A stretch of DNA of 64,000 nucleotides from Leucothrix mucor DSM 2157 (GTDB lineage Bacteria; Pseudomonadota; Gammaproteobacteria; Thiotrichales; Thiotrichaceae): the NCBI RefSeq assembly GCF_000419525.1, contig NZ_ATTE01000001.1, positions 2,092,655 to 2,156,654 of the forward strand, written 5' to 3'. The notes under the pieces are model-generated. The model was not told the DNA's origin and ran no database searches. It was given only the letters and a program-made list of their open reading frames with translations. Below, piece after piece: positions 20,101 through 28,300 of the stretch; positions within the stretch are counted from its first letter, which is position 1; each line of letters opens with the position of its first letter. Made by a program: the position numbers and the translations under genes.

Positions 20101-20572
20101 CACCTTGCCCCTCATAGAGCACAGTGTAATCACCATAGGGAATGGAACCTTCGGGTACAAGCCCAACCAGAAGCTTGGTTCTTGCATTTCCCCCCTCCTC
20201 AATACTCGTCACCCAACCTGACTGATCGGTCGTGATGCCAATAGAGAGTTCTTTGAACGGTCTGGCGATTCGGAAGATATCCACAAATGGGATCGCCAAG
20301 CCTACAGAAGATGTTTCCTCTAACTCAGAGTCAGCACTCTCACGATAACCAGCCTCGGGCTGAGGAGATGAAGTATTAATACCCAGAGAAGGCGCAAATG
20401 CGACTGTCAACGTGCGCTCTTCGAATTGGACGGTGGTTGTTTTTTGGAGTAGCTCAGTTTCTTCCTCGGATGAATCGCTAACACAGCCGGCTACTAAGCC
20501 AGATATCAAGAAAAGCATCGTTAGTAAGTAGACTTCCTTAAGTACTGCTATAGTTTTGATCTTAAAGTACAT
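17120..20572 (-). CDS. Lipoprotein: glycoside-hydrolase-like domain, TSP3 repeats, beta-propeller, tail
   Basis: A 1,150-residue predicted lipoprotein: lipobox LVAGC with Cys at residue 30, GGAG ribosome site before ATG 20572. Residues 50-210 form an unassigned beta-rich region. Residues 210-650 resemble a TIM-barrel glycoside hydrolase of clan-A type: VYIEYSNEVWN (near 382-392) offers the acid/base Glu and LLAYEGGQH (near 556-564) the nucleophile. This block is related to proteins often labelled cellulose-binding or GH-like. Residues 655-760 are calcium-binding thrombospondin type 3 repeats (DSDGDGVYDRDDE pattern). Residues 765-1055 are the shared propeller module and 1060-1150 the shared tail. 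The propeller is very close in protein sequence to those at 20689 and 25305. Predicted to be an outer-membrane enzyme acting on a polysaccharide; substrate unknown. Confidence 0.83.
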   Translation of the reverse strand: MYFKIKTIAVLKEVYLLTMLFLISGLVAGCVSDSSEEETELLQKTTTVQFEERTLTVAFAPSLGINTSSPQPEAGYRESADSELEETSSVGLAIPFVDIFRIARPFKELSIGITTDQSGWVTSIEEGGNARTKLLVGLVPEGSIPYGDYTVLYEGQGEIGFSSNVIASPLPVSLKNEGFQGRIIKIEAGVSEVTLQVAGIEEGKGNYIKDIRVIMPGGTCEGINHLWVADESSCSDSQPFTSFVDRLKNDREAIIFNPDYLNFLKDFNTVRMMNLMEASPGQSTCQDNLRQLIESCITHVDTWDERALLGDAVWGGSDLTSLSTKSGVYNRVSRKGVPVEVAVELANQANVNPWFNMPHAADDNYIRLFAKYVREHLNSHLRVYIEYSNEVWNFRFIGHFYAELKGNELGFDTVPDEFINYTARGADYFSRLRYYSKRSVEIFDLWEAAFSGKERLIRVMGTQIGDKVFSEKILEFENAVGRSKVDALAIAPYFSGCVNRSSDLCAGAPKVTTEAETVDDLFEVIDWESSTDGLSGTIRKIKAQAQIASDYNVQLLAYEGGQHFTSNDGDLRELIKAANNDPRMKQRYLDLLNAWQSETKHVTTLFMLYSMPQLPYYFGNWGVKEYLSQPRSEAPKYDAAMTFQESMLGPWWDDTIPVDSDGDGVYDRDDEFPDDRSEWSDTDLDGVGNNSDTDDDNDGMPDAWELEYGLDPLDASDATTDADDDNVINLNEYLAQTNPELQDSDGDGITDDLDEVNGSGLWGYACNVVNDPNSDTRRWGINQYDLAGLPNAVTESVYSMGKNRTIQSVACDPAGENILFSMKDSVQGDYEIYELEVTSGLVTQITDNDTDDVDVTRSRDGLTVAWQKRLPDDRQALELRQYQENGEFTGTTLASANPFVQPSLSPNGEWLTFVQLRPSSFAVMRYDILNTTYTEVRVIARRKKLYHPSITDDGNKVGWSERTSMLRYRVKDLTEDITTDVIYEVNGVEHAVLSGDGRHVIYSVNTSGHAQTYLMEIDTLDTTIIGETLTNPIRYLSNNWLGSLRSSGFELNQVTGRHLRSLDQSMTFWFRNNGSGVRYTSGADEVAFIWELDDGVVTISEPGAKSAWVIHLLAATGGQYSVSIISPDGSGGVARQMDTLYREEVTVSQH

Positions 20573-20688
20573 AAGCTACTCCAATAAAAAAGACACCAAT
20601 CATATATCAGAAATTCATCCGATATCGACTAATGTCTTTTATTGGGTACTAAATTGAGCGGATAACAGTCGCTACCGCTCTGCTAAAG

Positions 20689-23600
20689 CTACTCTTGATA
20701 CAAGGTATCAATCTGGCGAACCACCCCACCCTGCCCATCCGGTGAAATCATCGATACCGTGAACTGATTCCCCGTTGCGGCGAGTAGTCGGATCACGCTG
20801 ACCGAGGCGCCACCTTGCTCTGTTAAGGTCAATATGCCGTTAGCTAATTGCCAATTAAACGCAACCGCATCATCACTGCCTAAGGGGTAGCGCACACCAC
20901 TGCCGTTATTTTTCAACCATAGGGTCATGGATTGCTTAACACTGCGAAGGTATCTTCCGGATACTTGGTTCAGCGCAAAGCCATTACTACCCAAACTGCC
21001 CAGCCAGTTATTTGAAAGGTAACGCACGGGACTGTTTAAGGTCTCACCAATCACCGTGGTCTCGAGGGTTTCCAGAGCCGTCAGATACGTTTCTGCATGA
21101 CCTGCGGTATTAACACTATAGATCACATGCTTACCGTCACCAGAGAGCACGGCATGTTCCACACCATTGACGTTATAAACCACATCGGTTGTCGTATCTT
21201 CTGCTAGATCTTTAACGCGGTAGCGCAGCATTGAGGTGCGCTCTGACCAACCGATCTTATTCCCATCGTCAGTAATGCTTGGGTGATAAAGCTTTTTACG
21301 ACGCGCAATCACCCGCACTTCTTTGTACTTGCCATTCACAATGTCGTAACGCATTACGGCAAAAGAACTGGGGCGCAACTGCACAAAGGTGAGCCACTCG
21401 CCATTGGGGCTTAGTGAAGGCTGTACAAACGGATTGGCACTGGCCAGTATCGCACTGGTGAACTCGCCATTATCCTGATACTGCCGAAGTTCAACGGCTT
21501 GACGGCCATCAGCTAGCCGCACCTGCCAGGCGACAGTACGGCCATCGCGACTGCGAGTGACATCGGCGTCATCGGTATCGTTATCGGTGATTTGAGTGAC
21601 AAAGCCACTCGCGGTTTCCAGCTCATAGATTTCGTAATCGCCTCGAACGGCATCCTTCATAGAGAACAGAACACTCTCACCTGACGGCGCACAAGCCACT
21701 GACTGGATGGTGCGGTTCTTACTCATGCTGTAAACCGGCGTACCGGTTGCGTTAGGGAGGTCAGCCAGGTTGTATTGGTTAATGCCCCAGCGGCGTGTGC
21801 TGCTGTTCGGGTCATTGACTACGTTGCAGGCATAGCCCCAAAGCCCTTTGTTGAAGACAGTATCTTGGTTGTCGATAATGCCATCGCCATCAGTGTCTTG
21901 TAACTGAGGGTTAGTATTGGCTCGATACTCATCAAGGTTAGTTAGGTTATCGCCGTCTGCATCAGCAGCTGCATCACTCTCATCTAGCGGGTCTAAACCG
22001 TTAGCGATCTCCCATGCATCAGGCATGCCGTCATTGTCATCGTCGGTATCTGCATTGTTCTCAATACCATCACCATCATTATCGGTTACAACTAGGCCAC
22101 TAAGCGTTAGCACAATATTTGCAAACTCAAAATCATCATAATCAAGAAAGCCGGACATTTGGCTAATCACTGCTAAATCATTACTACCTAATTGATAGCC
22201 GCTTTTTTCCAGTGCGATAGTATAAGTTTTATAACTACCATCGGAGGGAGACGCATCAAGCTTAAAGGAACTACTATTCACCGATAGCATACCGCCGGTT
22301 TGGATACCTTTCGCTTTAAAACTTAGACTTGCTTTTTCATAACCATTGTATTGAAGGGCACTCACATCAAACGACTTACTAAATTGAGTTCCTTCCGTTA
22401 CCTTTTGAAATTGAGAGTTAGCACTACCACTGTAACCGTCGTCCCCCAAGTGATGAACCTTAGGCTCAATCTCTAACACTACCTCATTGGCCTTAATGGG
22501 ATTAATCACAAAGTCCACCTGGTAACTATCTTCAGAGCTAATCTGCAGTGTTTCCGTTGCGGGATGGTAACCTTCCTGAAAAGCATAGATTAAGTACGTC
22601 GTAGCTGAAGCGTCGTCGAAATAAGACTTATCAACCTTAATTTCGTAATTTCCAGAAGTATCAGTAACAGCGGTTGCACTCTGTTCTTCGCCATCCACTA
22701 GGTACTCAAACTTTACATTGATGCTTGGAACCGCCTCACCAGTATCATTACTAATAGTGCCTGTAATCACTTTCTTAAACGTTGCTTCTTCTTCCCCTAA
22801 TTTGTAAAGTGCTTGGATTTCTCCCTCATTTAAAGTTCGATCATAGATCCTTACTTCATCAATTAGCCCATAAAAAAACTCAATCTGACCGTTACCAGGA
22901 CCTGCTTGGCCTATGGTAACAGGCGTGTTTTTAATGATTAAACTACCTAGATCATTTATTACTGAGTCTCTCTTAACTTGTGAAACACCATCAACAAAAA
23001 ATAATAAAGTAGTGCCATCGTAGGACATCGTCACGTTGTGCCATGTATTTGCAGTCCCCTCATATCCAATGTAATCCCAAGTTTTAGGACTTGCTAAGGT
23101 ACTAACGCCTCCCCCTAATTGCTCTCCATTCTGCTCATCACCCATTCGGATTTCCCAACTGCCGCTGGTATAATACCCATTATTTACGATACCCTGATAA
23201 GTTTGAAACTGTCCCGTTCTCTTAAACCAAACCGACACTGAGAAATTTTCTCCCCAGTTTGTGTTTTTAAATGAATCAACTGATATTTTACTAGCACCAT
23301 CAAAGCTCCCCGCCTTTCCAGTAATACCGTTAGCATAAGTAACTGAGCCACTCTCTACACCATCGTTTTCGTTACCAGAACTATCATTAGCATTACCTTC
23401 AAACTCGTAGTAAGCAACTAAACCCTCTTGTAAGTTAACACTATTAGAACCTCTAACAGTAACCACCAAACTATCACTTACTATCGCACCATCATCATCA
23501 GTGATGGTTAAAACCAACGTATGTTTTCCAACGGTCGTCGGGGTATAGGCAAACTCAGCCGTATTAGCTAACACCGTGTTTCCTTCTCTCCACTCGTAAC

Positions 23601-24102
23601 TAACAACCATACCATCACTATCTGTTGCCGTTCCGGTAATCTTTATTGAAGTATTTACTACAGGTAATATTTTATCTTCGCCAGCACTAACAATTGGTGC
23701 TTGGTTACTAACACTTCCGGGATAGTCATCTTTATCTTTGGGGTCAGTGCCCTCGGTTATTTCCTCTTCGTCACTAACACCATCGTTATCGTCATCAAGA
23801 TCACAAGCATCACCCTGCCCATCTTGGTCAAAATCTAATTGGTTAGCATTAGCAAGGTATTTACAGTTGTCCGTATCATTATTAACACCATCATTATCAC
23901 CATCAGGTAGTGGATAATAAATGGTAATATCCACTGGAGTAACAGTAACATTGATTGGCTCCATCACAACATCAATAGGGTTCACAGTAACATCTATGGG
24001 CACATAGATAGGTTTCCCGTCAGTATGAAGGTCTAAACTAAAAACTGGTGCGCCATATAATATACATAGCGCCGACCCTAAAATAATATTTTTGAATGAC
24101 AT
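20689..24102 (-). CDS. Secreted PKD/LamG/TSP3 beta-propeller protein
   Basis: A 1,137-residue secreted protein with signal peptide (about 1-22) and an unusual short repeat of alternating PI-x-V-T/V-x-P strands (32-62). Domain order: TSP3 calcium repeats (68-130), PKD-type Ig fold (133-218, SYEWREGN and LTITDDDG), LamG/concanavalin-like domain (225-425, LVAYYEFEGNANDSSG to GLIDEVRIYDRTL), a carboxypeptidase-regulatory-like domain (440-530), an unassigned beta domain (530-655), a second TSP3 block (658-745), the shared propeller module (750-1040) and the shared tail (1045-1137). No catalytic motif is seen, so it looks like an adhesin or carbohydrate-binding member. It follows an independent small secreted gene upstream (24161). 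Confidence 0.85.
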   Translation of the reverse strand: MSFKNIILGSALCILYGAPVFSLDLHTDGKPIYVPIDVTVNPIDVVMEPINVTVTPVDITIYYPLPDGDNDGVNNDTDNCKYLANANQLDFDQDGQGDACDLDDDNDGVSDEEEITEGTDPKDKDDYPGSVSNQAPIVSAGEDKILPVVNTSIKITGTATDSDGMVVSYEWREGNTVLANTAEFAYTPTTVGKHTLVLTITDDDGAIVSDSLVVTVRGSNSVNLQEGLVAYYEFEGNANDSSGNENDGVESGSVTYANGITGKAGSFDGASKISVDSFKNTNWGENFSVSVWFKRTGQFQTYQGIVNNGYYTSGSWEIRMGDEQNGEQLGGGVSTLASPKTWDYIGYEGTANTWHNVTMSYDGTTLLFFVDGVSQVKRDSVINDLGSLIIKNTPVTIGQAGPGNGQIEFFYGLIDEVRIYDRTLNEGEIQALYKLGEEEATFKKVITGTISNDTGEAVPSINVKFEYLVDGEEQSATAVTDTSGNYEIKVDKSYFDDASATTYLIYAFQEGYHPATETLQISSEDSYQVDFVINPIKANEVVLEIEPKVHHLGDDGYSGSANSQFQKVTEGTQFSKSFDVSALQYNGYEKASLSFKAKGIQTGGMLSVNSSSFKLDASPSDGSYKTYTIALEKSGYQLGSNDLAVISQMSGFLDYDDFEFANIVLTLSGLVVTDNDGDGIENNADTDDDNDGMPDAWEIANGLDPLDESDAAADADGDNLTNLDEYRANTNPQLQDTDGDGIIDNQDTVFNKGLWGYACNVVNDPNSSTRRWGINQYNLADLPNATGTPVYSMSKNRTIQSVACAPSGESVLFSMKDAVRGDYEIYELETASGFVTQITDNDTDDADVTRSRDGRTVAWQVRLADGRQAVELRQYQDNGEFTSAILASANPFVQPSLSPNGEWLTFVQLRPSSFAVMRYDIVNGKYKEVRVIARRKKLYHPSITDDGNKIGWSERTSMLRYRVKDLAEDTTTDVVYNVNGVEHAVLSGDGKHVIYSVNTAGHAETYLTALETLETTVIGETLNSPVRYLSNNWLGSLGSNGFALNQVSGRYLRSVKQSMTLWLKNNGSGVRYPLGSDDAVAFNWQLANGILTLTEQGGASVSVIRLLAATGNQFTVSMISPDGQGGVVRQIDTLYQE

Positions 24103-24160
24103 ACTGGAAACCCTATTTTGAAGCGATAATCTAAATGCTACTAAACTCTTTATTCAGTGT

Positions 24161-24769
24161 TTACTTAGAGCCTATAATTAAACTATTAACACGATCGTAA
24201 TCAGAACCAGTACTATTGTCATCCTCATAAATAGCTTGTACATCTACATATTTCAGTTTTCCAAATGTTGCTCTTGTGGCTGTTCCTGCGATTACACCAT
24301 TTATGACCAACCCTATTTCATTAGAATTTTGCGTTATTGCAACGGTCATTCTTTGTCGCTCGCTAGGGGTATGAACCTTTACGCCATTAAAAGTAACTGC
24401 TAAATTTTTAAATGAAACTAAGACACTTTCTCCATTTTCTGAGGTCACTTTAATAGTTCTTGTTTTGTACTGAGAATTTCCCATCACATAAAAGGCATCA
24501 ACAGAAACAGACCAATCAGGAATGGGAGTTTTTACTTCAACATTTAAAACCCCAGACTCATTTTTCGTGACGTAAGCACCATCTTCATACTTCAGATTGG
24601 TTGTCACAAAAGCTTTAGGCAGCTCATACCTTGCGCCCTCATATTGGCCAGCAATCGCTTTTGAAAAGTGCTGCGCATGCAGGTCAAATGCAATTTCTGC
24701 TGCAAAAACATTACTTCCAAGTACGCTCAGAATTCCAAAAATTGCTACTCTAGCTTTTAACGATCCCAT
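24161..24769 (-). CDS. Small secreted protein of unknown family
   Basis: A 202-residue protein. ATG 24769 is chosen because AGAGGG lies 7-8 bases upstream; an in-frame TTG one codon earlier is ignored. The signal peptide spans about 1-24 (VLGSNVFAAE). The mature part is beta-rich, with a regular alternation of strands (VLVSFKNLAVTFNGVKVH, EIGLVINGVIAG) and an FDLHAQHF segment near the start. It looks like a single jelly-roll or LamG-like fold, but I do not recognise a family. It has a separate ribosome site and lies 58 bases upstream of the LamG/propeller gene in the same direction, so the two could be co-expressed. The rest of the fold assignment is an inference. Confidence 0.6.
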   Translation of the reverse strand: MGSLKARVAIFGILSVLGSNVFAAEIAFDLHAQHFSKAIAGQYEGARYELPKAFVTTNLKYEDGAYVTKNESGVLNVEVKTPIPDWSVSVDAFYVMGNSQYKTRTIKVTSENGESVLVSFKNLAVTFNGVKVHTPSERQRMTVAITQNSNEIGLVINGVIAGTATRATFGKLKYVDVQAIYEDDNSTGSDYDRVNSLIIGSK

Positions 24770-25131
24770 CAAAAATACCCTCTGTAATAATTTAAAAGTC
24801 CACTCATAAAGTCACCTAGTTATACTAATTTTTTACGAGATTGCCTTCACTGTGAAATACAGGCAAATTATAGGATGAAAAAAGACAAATTGGTATCTAT
24901 ACAAACCATTTGAGCAAATTAAACTATTTTTTAGACTTAAAGATATAAATTCATTAGTAATACACCAGACCAACCAAAAGAGGCATCCGCTAGTCTAGTT
25001 ATTTATTAACAACTAATTAATTGATAGAGAATCATAAATGCTTGATTATTAATCATTTTTTATGCAAGAATCATACTCTGTATTTTTTGGTAAAATGCTG
25101 CTTTATTTTACTGCATCAGTCAGGGTCCACT

Positions 25132-25304
25132 GTGAAATATGTTAATCCGTTAACTGAACAAGATCTTAAAATACTTGATTATATCTACAAAACACATACC
25201 ACCACTTTGACCATCAAAAACAATGCACGACAATGGAATCACCACTGCCGTGCATTAATCAATCTACGTGCTGTTTTATCGGTAACTACTCTACATAAAA
25301 CACA
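25132..25304 (+). pseudogene. Remnant of an IS630-family transposase 5' end
   Basis: Beginning with GTG 25132, the frame reads KYVNPLTEQDLKILDYIYKTHT, matching the start of the IS630 transposase fragment at 43544 (KYVNPLSPQDKKALTRVYQTHT) with about the same spacing. After some 35 codons the similarity is lost in low-quality sequence, and the frame stops at the border of the metalloprotease gene. The 50 bases upstream also resemble the leader of the other IS630 copy (GGTAAAAT...CTTTATTT). It is a decayed insertion-sequence end, not a functional gene. Confidence 0.65.
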
Positions 25305-28300
25305 TTAATCAGCAGAGCCTCCAACCCAATTATTCGACAAATAACGCACAGGATTGATTAACGTCTCTCCAATCACCTGCGTATCCAGCGCTTCCAGATG
25401 AGTCAGATACGTTTCCGCGTGGCTATCCGTATTCACGCTATAAATCACCTGCTTACCATCACCCGATAACACCGCATGCTCAACGCCATTTACGTTGTAC
25501 ACAACATCCGTTGTAATATCCTCAGCCAAGTCCTTAACCCGATAGCGCAGCATAGAGGTACGCTCCGACCAGCCCACTTTATTGCCATCGTCCGTAATAC
25601 TTGGATGATAAAGCTTTTTACGACGCGCGATTACTCTCACTTCCTTGTACTGCCTATTTAAGACGTCATACCGCATCACGGCAAAAGAGCTAGGGCGTAA
25701 TTGCACAAACGTGAGCCACTTACCATTCGGGCTTAGCGACGGTTGCACAAAGGGATTGGCACTGGCAAGCGTGACGCTACTTATAAGCTCACCATCAGCT
25801 TGATATTGGCGTAGCTCAAGCGCCTGACGGTCATCTGGTAATCTCATCTGCCACACGACAGTACGGCCATCTTGGCTGCGTGTAACATCCGCATCGTCGG
25901 TCTCGTTATCGGTGATTTGAGTAACTAATCCGCTTGCCGTTTCAAGCTCATAAATCTCGTAATCGCCCCGAACCGAATCCTTCATGGAGAATAAAATATT
26001 GCTCCCTGCCGGGTCACACGACACCGATTGGATGGTGCGGTTTTTACTCATACTATAAACGGGTTCAGCGACGACATTAGGCAAGTCAGCCAAGTTGTAT
26101 TGATTAATCCCCCAGCGACGATCACTACTATCAGGATCACTCACTACATTACAGGCATACCCCGAGATCCCGTTATCAACGTCATCATTAATGCCGTCAC
26201 CATCAGTATCTACATTGTCAGGATCGGTTCCAGCCAAGTACTCTTCCAGATTCGTCAAGTTATCCCCATCCAAATCCAATTGAGCATCCAGCGCGCTTAA
26301 CGAGTTCAAGCCATACTGAATTTCCCAAGCATCTGGCATTCCGTCGTTATCATCATCTAAATCAGTTGCATCGCTAATCCCATCATTATCATTGTCGTCA
26401 TTTACAGGGCGTGTGGATGTTGCGTTTGATTGGTAAATTTTTCCTTGGTCACCCACCGAAACGAAGCTGCCTCCAAAATAGACCACCGCATTACGTGTTG
26501 TTTGTACCTGGGCATCAAACGCTGTCCAGTTGTATCCATCCAATGACAGGTAGCTATCAGCAGTACCTCCCATTGCGATATACACGCCATTGGCGAACGT
26601 AAGGGCTTCTGGTCCATAGTTACTGTCAACGCTTCTTGCCAGAACAAAGCCTTGCTGTTCACTCACCCGGTATTGAATGCCCGTGTAAAAGCCTGCGCCA
26701 ACAAAACGATCGTTTAAGTAAGAGATTGCGGTAATCGTTGATAAGTCACCGGAGTTATCGGCTGCTTGCCATGCTGCGCCATTAGTTGAGGTGTACAGCA
26801 CACCATCGGTGTCTGAGAAACGAGTGCTTTCATTAACACCCACAATAATGAATTCATTATTACCGAAGGCAACACCGGAAAGGTCTGCTGACCCTAACGT
26901 GGAACTTGTCCAAGCGCTCCCACTGTTGGTCGACCTCAATACTCGGCCTTCATGACCAACCGCCACCAGCACATTATTATTCGCTGCGATGTCGTACAGT
27001 GGCGATCCACCATAATATTGAACGGTCCAATCTTTTGCATTACCAGCACTTAGAATGACACCAACCCACTGATTGAGACTGAAATCATAATCCTTTCCAA
27101 CTGCAAACCATGTTGTGCCATTGTGAATTAACGACTCAAAGTGGAAGTTGTAAGTGGAGAAAGTGCTACCATTTTTATACTTCCAGGTAGTAGCTGCCTT
27201 TTCCCACTCCCTGCCGTTATCTGAGTGTAAAACAACAAGCCCACCAGCACCGCCTCCGTCACCGACCGCAACTAATGTATTGCCATCGGTCGCAATGGCG
27301 CTCAGGTCGCTGGATGTCATTCCACTCGCCCGCTGATTCCAAGACAATAGTGGGTCTTGCACCGACACACTCAACTCATGAGTAGCCGTCTTGCCCTTGG
27401 TATCACTTACCGTGACTTTAACGTTGTAGTCTCCCCCAACCACCCAAGTTTGCTCAACAGAAGCACTGTTTGAATGCACAACACGATCACCAAAATCCCA
27501 TTGATAGGCTAGTTCATCACCATCCGGATCACTAGCAACCGCCGTAAAGGTAGCGGGTGTACGAGCATAGGCTTGAGATACGTTCTGAATACTGACGGTT
27601 GGTGCGGCATTACCCGTAAAACTGCCAAGCTGAACACGGACATCAATCCACTCACTCCCCACAGCCCCCCCTTTAGCGATAGGCGTGATATGAACGCCCG
27701 CACTGGTGTCGGAATAAGTCTGGCCGATGACGACCCCGGCATCTTGTTTATCTTCGTCATGATCAGAAAAGGAGTTTGGCGTGGTATCAATCAACCAGCT
27801 TTGTTCATAGCCTGCTGGTTGCCAGATGAGATAAATTCCGCTTTCCAACCATGGATTGCTGTCATAGTTTTCACGGTGCCCTAGCCAATAAAAGTCGCCA
27901 TTACCACGGCTTATTTTAAGTCCTTGTAATCCAGTGGCCTCTTTATCATCAAAGCGCCTCACTCGGTAAGTACCGGAGCTGCTCACGGTCTGCCACTCGC
28001 TGGTGCTTAACCAATCAAGCTTACTTAAAGCCTGTGGATGAAAGTGCCCCGATTCTGCACTGCCGCTTCCCATAATGTCGTAGGAGTCACCATACTCTTC
28101 ACTCAACCCATTTCCGCCAACAACGCCACCATCATCCAATGTCCAAAAATTGGCATGGAGTAAACCGTAGTTGTGACCAAACTCATGAACCACGACTCTT
28201 GGCGATGAATCGCCTTGCAGCCACTGCCGATCGCCACCAACACTTGCAAGCCCGGCATACCCTGAGCCAATACCGATTTTGTCAAAATAAATACCAACGA

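Noticed and set aside
25021-25308. Open frame of 95 codons as an independent gene
   Set aside because: Its middle is a decayed IS630 transposase start and the rest has no coding character; listed as a remnant instead.
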